64,000 bases of DNA from an uncultured Nonlabens sp. Its GTDB lineage: Bacteria > Bacteroidota > Bacteroidia > Flavobacteriales > Flavobacteriaceae. The position numbers were made by a program, and so were the translations under genes. Under the pieces are notes generated by a model. That model made no database searches, was not told where the DNA came from, and saw only the letters and a list, made by a program, of their open reading frames with translations. This document shows positions 43,601 through 51,297 of this stretch, piece after piece. The stretch's first letter is position 1. Each line of letters begins with the position of its first letter. Location: NCBI RefSeq assembly GCF_947495285.1, contig NZ_CANLXZ010000006.1:62001-126000 (forward strand), read 5' to 3'.

Positions 43601-45263
43601 TCGTACCACTAAGACCATTTAAAATAGGAGCATCATTAACCGTTAAATCTACTACCGCGGTAGAACCAGTAGGATCACAAATAACAATATCGTTAGGCGC
43701 ACCTGACGGTATAGGAGCAACAACATCTATACATACTTGCTCTGTATAAGAGCAACCGTGATTATCTGTAAACACATAATCATAACAGTTTAAACCCTCC
43801 ATTGAAGGTGTCACTGAAACAATGTCACCAGTATTCATAGCTATATCTGGATTTGCTTGCCATGCTGCGGTAGCCTCAAGAGGTGTAAAAGAAAGATCTG
43901 AAGGAATAATCGCTGGGTCAAAATTAAGACCCCAAAAGAATATATACCCATCATCAGCACCTAAATTATCCGTTATAGTTAGACACCATTGTCCATTTAG
44001 CGGAGAACCAATTAATCCTGAAAAAGCTGTTTCCGGCAGATATTCTCCAGCAGGTATAGGTTGCGCACTTCCAACTGAAGGAATTACTTGCTGTAAGGTT
44101 TGCGTCGCGGTTACCCTTTCCGTAAAGATATAATCAAATCCCACCCCAGGAGTTCCAGAAGTATCATCCACAGCCTGACCAAAATAAATGTCACCTCCTC
44201 CATTAGGATTAGGTAATAATGTAACAGACGTACCGTTAGGTGCCGTTAAAATAATTTCTAAATCGTTAACCCAACTATGTTCTAAATTCACAAAAACATC
44301 CGCAAGATCGCTAGCACTAGAAATTAATGCTCCAGGAGCAAATAAATCTACATCAACACATGTTACATAACTCACACCGCTACCATCAGGCAAAAATGTT
44401 AAACCTGTTACCGGTGGAGAAACTGGGATAGAAAACTCCTCGGCAGTAACTACACCTCTAAGAGTGGTGGATTCTCCAAAACACAGGACGGTATCATCTG
44501 CCTCAGTACCTGTAAAATCAGGAGTAGTAGAAACCTGAACTATTAAATCTACCTCATCTCTATCTGTACAACCACTACTATCTGTAACAACAAATCTTGT
44601 TTGATAAATACCAGGTTCTGTATATGTTTCTGATTGAACTTGCCCCATATTTAAGCCATTGCCATTTGCTAGGTCCCATTCATATGTTGCACCAGTCCCA
44701 TCTGTACTAAAAGTAGCAGATCCATCAAAGGTAACCGTATCACCTTGACATATTCTCAGTATACCATCTGTATCAATTGCTGGAGTAGTACTTATAGCTG
44801 TGGTAATAGTCTGACATGGGTCAAAACAGGTTCTTCTTGCTCTCCATCCAGAACTCACTCCAGAACCATTAGAGACAAATCTTACTGTAAGACATCCCGT
44901 AGGGTTAGCTGCACTAGCCTGGAACAATCCTGCTGCTGCAGTAGTGTCTGTGATAGTAGCTAATACGGTAGCCGTCGTAGAATCTCCATCATAGATAGTC
45001 ACTACATCGCCTGCTAATAAACCGACCTGTAAAAAGTCCAACTGCATTCTATCTGTATCGATAGAAGGACAGAAAACAGAAATATTATCTTCATTATTCT
45101 CATAATTTTGATTACCCTGACTATCATTGAACACACTTAAACTACAACCTACAAAACGAAAGCCATTACCGTCGTTAGTACCTTGAGGCATATTTATATT
45201 AGTCTGTGCTACAGAAAAATAAGAGCTAATTAGGATTAAAAAAAAGAAGAATCTTTTCATCAT
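40662..45263 (-). CDS. Giant T9SS-exported multi-domain surface protein
   Basis: A 1533-residue secreted protein with signal peptide (about 1-20). In order: a CUB-like domain (22-150, YDGDSTTATV, CLTVRFVSNGSG), a PKD domain (160-245, YEWDLANGNG), a P-like domain as in proprotein convertases (300-450, LEHSWVNDLEIILTAPNGTS, LNGQWCLTITDNLGADDG), then eight tandem repeats of about 92 residues (from about 523 to 1260) each with CDD/NDG...FDLT...ILNGQDP and NTSSPQTIYVRI, an Ig-like domain, and the type B gliding-motility C-terminal sorting domain (last 85 residues, PDYFTPNADGIHDTWNIVGG, SGHFAMKR). It is exported by type IX secretion and attached at the surface, probably as an adhesin; no catalytic domain is seen. 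Confidence 0.9.
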   Translation of the reverse strand: MMKRFFFFLILISSYFSVAQTNINMPQGTNDGNGFRFVGCSLSVFNDSQGNQNYENNEDNISVFCPSIDTDRMQLDFLQVGLLAGDVVTIYDGDSTTATVLATITDTTAAAGLFQASAANPTGCLTVRFVSNGSGVSSGWRARRTCFDPCQTITTAISTTPAIDTDGILRICQGDTVTFDGSATFSTDGTGATYEWDLANGNGLNMGQVQSETYTEPGIYQTRFVVTDSSGCTDRDEVDLIVQVSTTPDFTGTEADDTVLCFGESTTLRGVVTAEEFSIPVSPPVTGLTFLPDGSGVSYVTCVDVDLFAPGALISSASDLADVFVNLEHSWVNDLEIILTAPNGTSVTLLPNPNGGGDIYFGQAVDDTSGTPGVGFDYIFTERVTATQTLQQVIPSVGSAQPIPAGEYLPETAFSGLIGSPLNGQWCLTITDNLGADDGYIFFWGLNFDPAIIPSDLSFTPLEATAAWQANPDIAMNTGDIVSVTPSMEGLNCYDYVFTDNHGCSYTEQVCIDVVAPIPSGAPNDIVICDPTGSTAVVDLTVNDAPILNGLSGTNYVVSYFETPTDAENNSNSITNPTAYTNTSNPQTIYTRITEGASGCNNLDSFEIRIGNVVFTPVDDLVLCDDSTNDGFEVFDLTSQSAGILNGQDPADNIVTFYTTQADADNNVNAIVNPDAYTNVISPVETIYVRIENSTDAACMTTGTFDVIVAPAPQTVVSQSLELCDSANDGVEFFNLTVNEAAIIAGQDQGTPAAPLNYLITYHTSPADALTGINPIMNPDAYGNTSSPQTIFVRIESDLTSNCFNADMSFEIALVAQPVYNVVDDMVVCDDVTNDGVDIFDLNSQEVGILNGQDPALFNVEFYETLADAQSGTNAIIDEANYQNTSSPQTIYVRIVNTVNSLCDDSTGSFQLVVNALPVANPLPPEEVCDDPSNDGLGGFQFDAYTAQVLQAQDPLMFIVSYHESQAEADSGANPLSTTSYTNISNPQTIYVRVENLANVLCIASTSFDLIINESPTITSAPNLTICDDPSGDGVESFDLTQNDATILNGLNPADYTITYSNVSGAITSPYVNVSSPETITVTVENNVTGCSGTTTFDLIVGDVPVTIPTFLIEECDEDGDGAATFILSEATTQTTNGQVGTLVTFHDAQADALSGVNALNDASYDNTSSPQTIYYRIEFTATGCFAMGDFTIEAVDAPIAIVPTALESCDNGNGTATVDVNQADAEVTTGQAGSTVVYYLNQTDADNQVNGITGNFDYSSETTLIARVDDDNTDCFSFTTLDLIFNELPAPSLLDQYVLCLDEDGNLVNGPVVLDTGLNNIDYSFEWSLDGTVIAASTASIDASDGGNYEVIATDVVTGCSSNETAIVRISSVPDVYDIDITTDPFDKEHQVVVTADGPDQYWFRLDDGSYVNNGTFNNVEPGSHTVTIAERSGCGEIVVDIFVFGYPDYFTPNADGIHDTWNIVGGDRLPGTILYIFDRYGKLIKQLDVAGPGWDGSYNGQPLPSTDYWFKIEYAFDGQQREASGHFAMKR

Positions 45264-45395
45264 TTAAAAATTTGAATATTAAGGGACCATTTTCTAGGGA
45301 GCAAATATGAGAAATATAGTTAACTTTAACTTAACGTATTTTATTTAATCTTAGTCTAAATCTAACAAAACAATGCACTTATACATTTCTATGTG

Positions 45396-45403
45396 TAAAT
45401 TTG
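45396..45403 (+). promoter_or_regulatory. Probable -7 box of folE
   Basis: TAAATTTG matches TAnnTTTG and leaves a leader of about 35 nt before the ATG at 45442. No TTG is present at the expected -33 position, so only the -7 element supports it. Confidence 0.4.
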
Positions 45404-45441
45404 CACTTTAAAAAAATGCCGCTATTAATTGCATTACACAT

Positions 45442-46113
45442 ATGAAAATTGACGACCTATTAGATAACATTGAAGATCACGACCACCTTTCTTCAAACGA
45501 GCAAACCCCTTTACGTCCAGACGCATTTAAATTAAGCGATGCTGATAAAATAGAATCCATCAAAAAAGATGTCCATAATATACTAGAAACACTAGGTATG
45601 GACATGACAGACGACAGTATTAAAGGAACACCTAACCGTGTTGCAAAAATGTTTGTGAATGAAATTTTTGGAGGTTTACGTCCAGATAAAAAACCTAACG
45701 CTAGTACTTTTGATAATAAGTACAAGTATAATGAGATGCTGGTAGAAAAAGACATAGTCGTTTACTCTACATGTGAGCACCATTTATTACCTATAGTGGG
45801 TCGTGCGCATGTTGCCTATATATCTAACGGTAGCGTGGTAGGGCTTTCTAAAATGAATCGCATCGTAGATTATTATGCAAAACGTCCACAAGTACAAGAA
45901 CGTTTAAACATACAGATCGTGCGTGAATTGCAAAAAGTAATGAATACAGAAGATGTAGCATGTATTATAGACGCAAAACACCTTTGTGTTAACAGCCGCG
46001 GTATAAGAGATATCGAGAGCAGTACCGTTACGGGAGAATTCGGTGGTAAATTTAAGGATCCAGAAGTAAAAAGAGAATTCCTAGATTACATTAAAATGGA
46101 GACTAAGTTTTAA
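45442..46113 (+). CDS. folE: GTP cyclohydrolase I
   Basis: FolE converts GTP to 7,8-dihydroneopterin triphosphate, the first step of folate and pterin synthesis; the pterin product also feeds the QueD branch encoded at 57.0 kb. The 223 residues hold zinc ligands Cys111 and His114 (STCEHHLLP) and a second Cys in HLCVNSRGI, with GRAHVAYI and GLSKMNRIVDYYAKRPQVQE typical of type I. The N-terminal 30 residues are variable and charged. It is divergent from the giant surface-protein gene. Confidence 0.96.
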   Translation: MKIDDLLDNIEDHDHLSSNEQTPLRPDAFKLSDADKIESIKKDVHNILETLGMDMTDDSIKGTPNRVAKMFVNEIFGGLRPDKKPNASTFDNKYKYNEMLVEKDIVVYSTCEHHLLPIVGRAHVAYISNGSVVGLSKMNRIVDYYAKRPQVQERLNIQIVRELQKVMNTEDVACIIDAKHLCVNSRGIRDIESSTVTGEFGGKFKDPEVKREFLDYIKMETKF

Positions 46114-46211
46114 ACGACTCCTATACTTAGAAAATATTTAAAATCTAAACTGGCATTTAAGTCAGATAAGATCCATACGATTATTTTTGAGAAAAATTAG
46201 TATTGAGATTC

Positions 46212-46227
46212 CGCTTTCGCGAAAGCG
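46212..46227. repeat. Dispersed palindrome, copy 12 (intergenic)
   Basis: Exact CGCTTTCGCGAAAGCG preceded by TTC, 99 bp after folE and 36 bp before cysS. A TATTTTTG element at 46182-46189 just upstream could be the cysS -7 box, which would put the palindrome in the cysS leader. Confidence 0.94.
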
Positions 46228-46262
46228 GGATAAACACCATCAACATCACATAAAAACAAGTC

Positions 46263-47750
46263 ATGGCGCTTTATCAAGATAATGAATTAAGAATTTACAA
46301 TTCGATTAAAGGCGAAAAAGAGGTTTTCAAATCGATTACCGAAGGTCGCATAGGAATGTATGTCTGTGGACCTACAGTTTACAGCAATGTGCATTTAGGT
46401 AATTGCCGTACGTTTATCAGTTTTGATATGGTGTTTAGATACCTTAAACATCTAGGTTATAAAACACGTTATGTACGTAATATTACAGATGCAGGCCACT
46501 TAACAGATGACGCAGATGAAGGTGAAGATAAAATATCTAAAAAAGCAAGGTTAGAAAAAATAGAACCTATGGAAGTAGTGCAGCAATACACGCTAGACTT
46601 TCATACGGTAATGAAACAGTTTAATGCCTACCCACCTAGTATAGAACCTACTGCAACTGGTCACATAGTAGAGCAAATAGAGATTATTAAAACAATCATG
46701 AAAAATGGATATGCCTATGAAAAAAATGGCTCTATCTATTTTAATGTAGTTAAATTTAATGAAGACCATAAGTATGGTAAATTAAGCGGTCGCAATCTAG
46801 AAGACATGATGGCTAACTCTCGTGAACTTGCAGCGCAAAGTGATAAAGAAAACCCAGCAGACTTTGCCTTATGGAAAAAAGCGAGCCCAGAGCATATTAT
46901 GAGATGGCCTAGTCCATGGGGTGACGGTTTTCCTGGCTGGCATCTAGAATGTACGGTCATGAGTTCTAAGTATCTAGGAGAAACTTTTGATATACACGGT
47001 GGTGGAATGGATCTTAAATTTCCACATCACGAGTGTGAAATAGCACAAGGTGAGGCCGCACATGGTCACAGCCCTGTAAACTACTGGATGCACGCAAACA
47101 TGCTGACTTTAAACGGTCAGAAAATGTCTAAATCTACTGGGAATAGCATCCTACCAGTAGAACTTTTTACTGGAGAAAACGACTTTATGCAAAAAGCATT
47201 TGCTCCTAGTGTCGTACGCTTTTTCATGATGCAGGCTCATTATAGATCGATTCTTGATTTTAGTAACGACGCGATTCTCGCTGCCGAAAAAGGTTTTAAT
47301 AGACTTACAGAAGCAATGAAAGTTATGGATCAATTATCTGTTTCTGAAACCTCTTCTATAGACTTACCTGCATGGAAAGCAAAATGCTATGCTGCCATGA
47401 ATGACGATTTTAACACACCCATTCTAATTGCAGAGCTTTTTGATGCAGTAAAGATGATTCATTCTATCAATGATGGAAATACAACTATTACAGCAAGTGA
47501 TCTAGCAGACCTTCAAGAAACGATGAACGCATTTTTCTGTGATGTCTTAGGTTTACAGGATGCCAAAGAAGAAGGAAGCGCCTCGCTTAATAAAGGAATG
47601 GATGGTGCTATGAAATTGATCATCGATCTGCGAGCTACTGCAAGAGCAAATAAAGACTGGAGCACCAGTGATAAAATAAGAGACGAACTAGCTGCGGCTG
47701 GAATTTCTTTAAAAGATGGCGCTGACGGGACTAGTTATAGTGTTGATTAA
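46263..47750 (+). CDS. cysS: Cysteine--tRNA ligase
   Basis: CysS charges tRNA-Cys. The 495 residues show the class I signature [16 protein letters not shown] (HIGH equivalent HLGN), the zinc ligands around MYVCGPTV and [22 protein letters not shown], and the KMSKS loop [11 protein letters not shown]. The C-terminal helical domain is complete. It follows folE on the same strand with 149 bp between, containing a palindrome copy. A perfect 14-bp inverted repeat lies just after its stop. Confidence 0.96.
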   Translation: MALYQDNELRIYNSIKGEKEVFKSITEGRIGMYVCGPTVYSNVHLGNCRTFISFDMVFRYLKHLGYKTRYVRNITDAGHLTDDADEGEDKISKKARLEKIEPMEVVQQYTLDFHTVMKQFNAYPPSIEPTATGHIVEQIEIIKTIMKNGYAYEKNGSIYFNVVKFNEDHKYGKLSGRNLEDMMANSRELAAQSDKENPADFALWKKASPEHIMRWPSPWGDGFPGWHLECTVMSSKYLGETFDIHGGGMDLKFPHHECEIAQGEAAHGHSPVNYWMHANMLTLNGQKMSKSTGNSILPVELFTGENDFMQKAFAPSVVRFFMMQAHYRSILDFSNDAILAAEKGFNRLTEAMKVMDQLSVSETSSIDLPAWKAKCYAAMNDDFNTPILIAELFDAVKMIHSINDGNTTITASDLADLQETMNAFFCDVLGLQDAKEEGSASLNKGMDGAMKLIIDLRATARANKDWSTSDKIRDELAAAGISLKDGADGTSYSVD

Positions 47751-47763
47751 AGGTTAACGATTA

Positions 47764-47796
47764 GAGATTTTTGATTTAAAACAAATCAAAAATCTC
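47764..47796. repeat. Inverted repeat between cysS and yidD
   Basis: GAGATTTTTGATTT (47764-47777) and AAATCAAAAATCTC (47783-47796) form a perfect 14-bp stem with a 5-nt loop. There is no T-run after it, so it is more likely an mRNA-stabilising or processing hairpin than a standard terminator. Confidence 0.75.
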
Positions 47797-47842
47797 CAAA
47801 ACTAAAAAGTAATTTCAGAAATTAAGACATCTATCTGGGTTT

Positions 47843-48064
47843 ATGAAAAAAATACTAGCCTATCCGTTTTTGTTAATCATCAGGTTTTATCAATCTGTGA
47901 TATCGCCATTTACCCCTGCTAGTTGTCGCTACTCTCCTACTTGTTCTCAATATTCTAAAGAAGCACTGATCAAACACGGTGCTTTTAAAGGTGGCTGGCT
48001 GGCTATTAAAAGAATATCTAGCTGTCACCCTTGGGGTAGAAAAGGTTATGATCCTGTGCCTTAG
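47843..48064 (+). CDS. yidD: Membrane protein insertion efficiency factor YidD
   Basis: A 73-residue protein matching Yid[21 protein letters not shown] at the start, [18 protein letters not shown] with the three conserved cysteines, and the end [10 protein letters not shown] followed by GYDPVP. YidD aids membrane protein insertion alongside YidC. It is usually encoded near rnpA/rpmH, but in Bacteroidota it is commonly elsewhere, as here behind cysS. Confidence 0.95.
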   Translation: MKKILAYPFLLIIRFYQSVISPFTPASCRYSPTCSQYSKEALIKHGAFKGGWLAIKRISSCHPWGRKGYDPVP

Positions 48065-48075
48065 AAAATTTTATT

Positions 48076-48156
48076 GAGCGGCAGTCGAAACCTTTTTTTT
48101 TAGATCGTACAGTTTATTTTCGTAAGTAAGCGTTCTCGACTGCGCTCGAACTGACA
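48076..48156. repeat. REP-like inverted repeat pair
   Basis: Two related arms, GAGCGGCAGTCGAAA near 48076-48090 and TTCTCGACTGCGCTCGAAC near 48133-48151, are reverse complements apart from one inserted G and a few changes, with about 40 nt between. The second arm resembles a short element seen repeatedly in flavobacterial genomes. It fills most of the gap between yidD and the symporter gene. Confidence 0.6.
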
Positions 48157-48241
48157 TCAGTTTTAATTTTCAATTTAGATTTAGATATAAGTTTAAACTT
48201 GAGCTTGAACCTTCTTACCTTAGCATCAAAAATAAAACCAC

Positions 48242-49720
48242 GTGTCATCTACTCAAATACTTATTACCATCGCTTGTTACTTTGCAGTACTAGTTGCTAT
48301 CTCATTTATAGTAGGTCGCAAAAGTGATAACGCCACTTTCTTTAGAGGCAATCGATCATCACCATGGTTTATTGTAGCTTTTGGGATGATAGGTGCGTCG
48401 CTTAGTGGCGTGACTTTTATCTCAGTTCCTGGTGCGGTAGAAGAAGGTGCCATGAATTATTTTCAAGTAGTACTGGGTTATGTAGTCGGTTATTTAGTCA
48501 TTGGAACAGTTTTATTACCACTATATTATAAAATGAACCTTACTTCTATATATAGTTATCTTAACGATAGATATGGAAGTGCTGCCCAATTTACCGGTTC
48601 TAGTTTTTTTATACTTTCTCGTGTTGTAGGTGCTAGTTTTAGATTATACCTGGTTGCAGGAGTTTTACAAGAATTTGTATTTAACGACATGGGTGTGGAG
48701 TTTTGGCAAACGGTAACTTTTACTGTAATTCTTATATGGTTATATACTTTTAAATCTGGCATAAAAACCATAGTATGGACAGACACGCTTCAAACTCTTT
48801 TTATGTTACTAGCTGTAGGTGTTGCTATTTATTACATCTCTGATAGTTTAAACTTAAACGGTATAGGAGAAGTAACGAGTTTTATTTCTAAAAGTGAATT
48901 ATCTCAAATTTTCTTCTTTGAAGACTGGAAAAGTGGCTCTTATTTCTTTAAACAATTCTTTGCTGGCGCTTTTATAGCGATAGTAATGACAGGTCTAGAC
49001 CAGGACATGATGCAAAAAAACTTAACCTGTCGCAGTCTTAAAGATGCTCAAAAAAACATGTTCTGGTTCACACTAGTACTGACCTTTGTAAATTTAGTAT
49101 TCTTAGGCTTAGGCGTTTTACTAACCGCTTTTGCAAAAGCAGAACAACTAACGGCTACTAAAGATAAATTATTTGCAGCTATAGCACTAGACAATAATCT
49201 AGGAATAGGTATAGGACTGGTCTTTATATTAGGACTAGTAGCCGCAGCATACTCTAGTGCAGACAGTGCACTTACCTCACTAACCACATCCTTCTCTGTA
49301 GATATATTACGATTAGAAAAAAAAAATAATGAGAAAAAACAAAACTGGATACGTAAAATAGTACACGTAGGGTTTTCTGTATTATTAATTTTAGTAATCG
49401 TAAGTTTTGAGTATTTAATAAAAGACGCTAGTGTAATCAATAAACTATTTGTCTTTGCAGGATATACCTATGGACCGTTATTGGGCTTATTTAGTTTCGG
49501 TATTCTAACACGACTTAGAATAAATCATAAAATCACGCCTGTTATAGCCGTGCTATCTCCATTTATAGCATTCGGTACTAGCAGTGCAGCTAGTCATTGG
49601 TTAGATTTTGAATTTGGTTTCTTTATACTATTGCTCAATGGGCTTATCACCTTTTTAGGCTTATTAATCGCATCAGCATTCCGTAATCAAAAGGTTAGTA
49701 TTGATGTGTCCCCAGCATAA
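48242..49720 (+). CDS. Sodium:solute symporter (SSS family)
   Basis: A 492-residue transporter with about 13 membrane helices. Family marks are FRGNRSSPWFIVAFGMIGAS near the N-terminus, GLDQDMMQKNLTCRSLKDA, and AAYSSADSALTSLTTSFSVDI, which carries the serines and threonines of the sodium site. It imports an organic solute with sodium; which solute is not clear. The start is GTG at 48242. Its last 26 bp overlap the convergent CoA-binding gene. A diverged palindrome-like site lies at 49127-49140 (TAFAKAEQ). Confidence 0.88.
   Translation: MSSTQILITIACYFAVLVAISFIVGRKSDNATFFRGNRSSPWFIVAFGMIGASLSGVTFISVPGAVEEGAMNYFQVVLGYVVGYLVIGTVLLPLYYKMNLTSIYSYLNDRYGSAAQFTGSSFFILSRVVGASFRLYLVAGVLQEFVFNDMGVEFWQTVTFTVILIWLYTFKSGIKTIVWTDTLQTLFMLLAVGVAIYYISDSLNLNGIGEVTSFISKSELSQIFFFEDWKSGSYFFKQFFAGAFIAIVMTGLDQDMMQKNLTCRSLKDAQKNMFWFTLVLTFVNLVFLGLGVLLTAFAKAEQLTATKDKLFAAIALDNNLGIGIGLVFILGLVAAAYSSADSALTSLTTSFSVDILRLEKKNNEKKQNWIRKIVHVGFSVLLILVIVSFEYLIKDASVINKLFVFAGYTYGPLLGLFSFGILTRLRINHKITPVIAVLSPFIAFGTSSAASHWLDFEFGFFILLLNGLITFLGLLIASAFRNQKVSIDVSPA
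49127..49140. repeat. Degenerate relative of the dispersed palindrome
   Basis: GCTTTTGCAAAAGC differs from the core at two symmetric positions and stays a perfect palindrome. It encodes the same Ala-Phe-Ala-Lys-Ala-Glu peptide as copies 3 and 13. It may be a decayed copy or a coincidence. Confidence 0.4.
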
Positions 49721-50057
49721 CTAGGGTGCACGCCACTTCATGTTCAATATTGTGATCTGATAGCTGTTGATAGAATTCAGGATTTTCTGTTCCTGGATTA
49801 AAAATGACACGCTCTGGTTTAAGGCTTATGATATAATCATAGTATTGTGGTTGCCTTTGCGCATTTAAATATAAAGTTACCGTATTTATTCCTTGAAAAG
49901 GTACAAGATCCTTATGTATTTTTACGTCATCTACTAGCCCTTCACGCAACCCTATAGCAACAGTTTCTATATTAAACTTTCGCAATCGGTAAATAGCTAT
50001 GTTAGAATAGCGTTCTTCTTTAAGTGATGCACCTAGTACTAGAGTTTTTTTAGACAT
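49695..50057 (-). CDS. CoA-binding domain protein
   Basis: A 120-residue single Rossmann-fold protein of the CoA_binding_2 family (YccU/HcgC-like in size). Family features are TLVLGASLKEERYSNIAIYRL at the N-terminus, with the Gly-x-Ser nucleotide turn, and VIFNPGTENPEFYQQL. These proteins bind CoA in the cytoplasm; their role is unknown. The 3' end overlaps the symporter gene by 26 bp in convergent orientation. Confidence 0.85.
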   Translation of the reverse strand: MSKKTLVLGASLKEERYSNIAIYRLRKFNIETVAIGLREGLVDDVKIHKDLVPFQGINTVTLYLNAQRQPQYYDYIISLKPERVIFNPGTENPEFYQQLSDHNIEHEVACTLVMLGTHQY

Positions 50058-50260
50058 TTTTATAATTTAATATGTAACAATATACAAAATAGATCGTCTT
50101 TTATTATGAAGGACGTGATAAACCCTTCTGATTTATTTGGTTAATTGAATTTTATTGAGAAAGAAGAATTCAAAAGTTAATGTCTTTTAGCTTTAAATTG
50201 AAAAGACACACATAATCGTATAATTCATAATTAATGGTTAGTGTTATTATACGATTTAGA

Positions 50261-50286
50261 AATCCCGAGCTTGCAGGCTCGGGATT
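50261..50286. terminator. Hairpin left of the RayT tandem
   Basis: AATCCCGAGC (50261-50270) and GCTCGGGATT (50277-50286) form a perfect 10-bp stem with a 6-nt loop, followed by TTTG on the plus strand. It could end transcription of the RayT genes or be an unrelated repeat. The rest of the 50058-50306 gap shows nothing else. Confidence 0.5.
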
Positions 50287-50306
50287 TTGTATTTATATGA
50301 TTTTCT

Positions 50307-50342
50307 ATCCACAGGTGCGGACTTAAGTCCGCACCTATGGAT
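50307..50342. repeat. RayT-associated hairpin 1
   Basis: A 36-bp inverted repeat with one mismatch; its centre, 50313-50336, is a perfect 24-bp palindrome containing GGTGCGGACTTAAGTCCGCA. Confidence 0.88.
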
Positions 50343-50352
50343 GAAACATGGT

Positions 50353-50757
50353 TTAAAACTCGAGATTTTCAATAATAGAACCTTGCCCGTGATGATGCTT
50401 TTGATTTTTGACATAATCTGCGACCTGAGATACCTGACCTGAGCTAACGGAAAACGCACCATAGCCGCGCTGCCATTCAAAGCCGTTTAAAAATGAATAA
50501 TTCTCATTAAGGAATCTAGAGCTTTTACCTTTAATGAATCTCATCAAATCAGATAATGAAACTTTTGAGTCCATTTTTAATAATATATGGATATGGTCTG
50601 GCATACCATTAATCATTAAAGGAGTACAGTCATTATCCTCTATAACAGACCAGATAAATGGGTATAACTTTTTCTCTATTGTATCAGAAATTAACACACA
50701 TCGATTCTTTGTACAAAATACAATGTGAATATAAACTTGAAGATTATTTTTAGACAT
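50353..50757 (-). CDS. REP-associated tyrosine transposase (RayT/IS200-like), copy 1
   Basis: A 134-residue single-domain Y1 transposase that cuts and rejoins single-stranded DNA through a phosphotyrosine. Visible are the HUH motif in NGMPDHIHILLKM (His-Ile-His, near residues 56-60), FEWQRGYGAFSVS and the catalytic tyrosine in VADYVKNQKHHH. IS200-type relatives usually continue for another 15-20 residues after the HH pair; here the end is GQGSIIENLEF in both copies, so the short tail predates the duplication. Copy 1 differs from copy 2 at a few residues (for example NRC versus NRY, VIED versus VIGD). Confidence 0.88.
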   Translation of the reverse strand: MSKNNLQVYIHIVFCTKNRCVLISDTIEKKLYPFIWSVIEDNDCTPLMINGMPDHIHILLKMDSKVSLSDLMRFIKGKSSRFLNENYSFLNGFEWQRGYGAFSVSSGQVSQVADYVKNQKHHHGQGSIIENLEF

Positions 50758-50783
50758 CTTTAAAAATAATCAATTTGCTCAAC

Positions 50784-50815
50784 ATCCACAGGTGCGGACT
50801 TAAGCACCTGTGGAT
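50784..50815. repeat. RayT-associated hairpin 2 (shortened)
   Basis: ATCCACAGGTGC (50784-50795) and GCACCTGTGGAT (50804-50815) form a perfect 12-bp stem around GGACTTAA. Relative to hairpin 1 it has lost the inner GTCC, turning a palindrome into a stem with an 8-nt loop. Confidence 0.88.
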
Positions 50816-50826
50816 AGAAACATGGT

Positions 50827-51231
50827 TTAAAACTCGAGATTTTCAATAATAGAACCTTGCCCATGATGATGCTTTTGATTTTTGACATAATCTGCGACCT
50901 GAGATACCTGACCTGAGCTAACGGAAAACGCACCATAGCCGCGCTGCCATTCAAAGCCGTTTGAAAATGAGTAATTCTCATTAAGGAATCTAGAGCTTTT
51001 ACCTTTAATGAATCTCATCAAATCAGATAATGAAACTTTTGAGTCCATTTTTAATAATATATGGACATGGTCTGGCATACCATTAATCATTAAAGGAGTA
51101 CAATCATTATCCCCAATAACAGACCAGATAAATGGGTATAATTTTTTCTCTATTGTATCAGAAATTAACACATATCGATTCTTTGTACAAAATACAATGT
51201 GAATATAAACTTGAAGATTATTTTTGGACAT
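50827..51231 (-). CDS. REP-associated tyrosine transposase (RayT/IS200-like), copy 2
   Basis: A near-identical second copy of the upstream 134-residue transposase, with intact HUH (PDHVHIL) and catalytic tyrosine (ADYVKNQKHHH). Both copies retain full catalytic residues, so either could act on the flanking hairpins. It lies between hairpins 2 and 3 and ends in the same short C-terminus. The two genes read away from fabH on the same strand. Confidence 0.88.
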   Translation of the reverse strand: MSKNNLQVYIHIVFCTKNRYVLISDTIEKKLYPFIWSVIGDNDCTPLMINGMPDHVHILLKMDSKVSLSDLMRFIKGKSSRFLNENYSFSNGFEWQRGYGAFSVSSGQVSQVADYVKNQKHHHGQGSIIENLEF

Positions 51232-51254
51232 CTTTAAAAATAATCAATTTGCTT

Positions 51255-51296
51255 AACATATACAGGTGCGGACTTAAGTCCGCACCTGTATATGTT
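51255..51296. repeat. RayT-associated hairpin 3 (42-bp palindrome)
   Basis: Positions 51255-51275 and 51276-51296 are perfect reverse complements, a 42-bp palindrome with centre ACTTAAGT. It is the longest of the three hairpins and starts 1 nt beyond the fabH stop. Confidence 0.93.
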
Positions 51297-51297
51297 G

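Larger units (their letters stand above)
50307..51296. mobile_element. Tandem REP-associated transposase element with three hairpins
   Basis: The order is hairpin, transposase gene, hairpin, transposase gene, hairpin. The two gene units repeat with a period of 474 bp and are nearly identical at the DNA level, so they arose by recent tandem duplication. All hairpins share the stem ACAGGTGCGGACTTAA. The right hairpin ends 1 nt from the fabH stop. This is the layout of IS200-like RayT/REP systems, where the single-strand transposase recognises the hairpins. Confidence 0.78.

Noticed and set aside
40680..44963. Nine plus-strand frames opposite the giant surface-protein gene
   Set aside because: All lie within one continuous minus-strand gene with clear domains; none has a signal or motif.
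50256..50981. Frames of 73-74 codons offset from the RayT genes
   Set aside because: They are the +1 shadows of the duplicated transposase and occur twice only because the unit is duplicated.
50307..51296. CRISPR array
   Set aside because: The repeats are two 474-bp gene units with hairpins, not short direct repeats with unique spacers; no cas genes are near.
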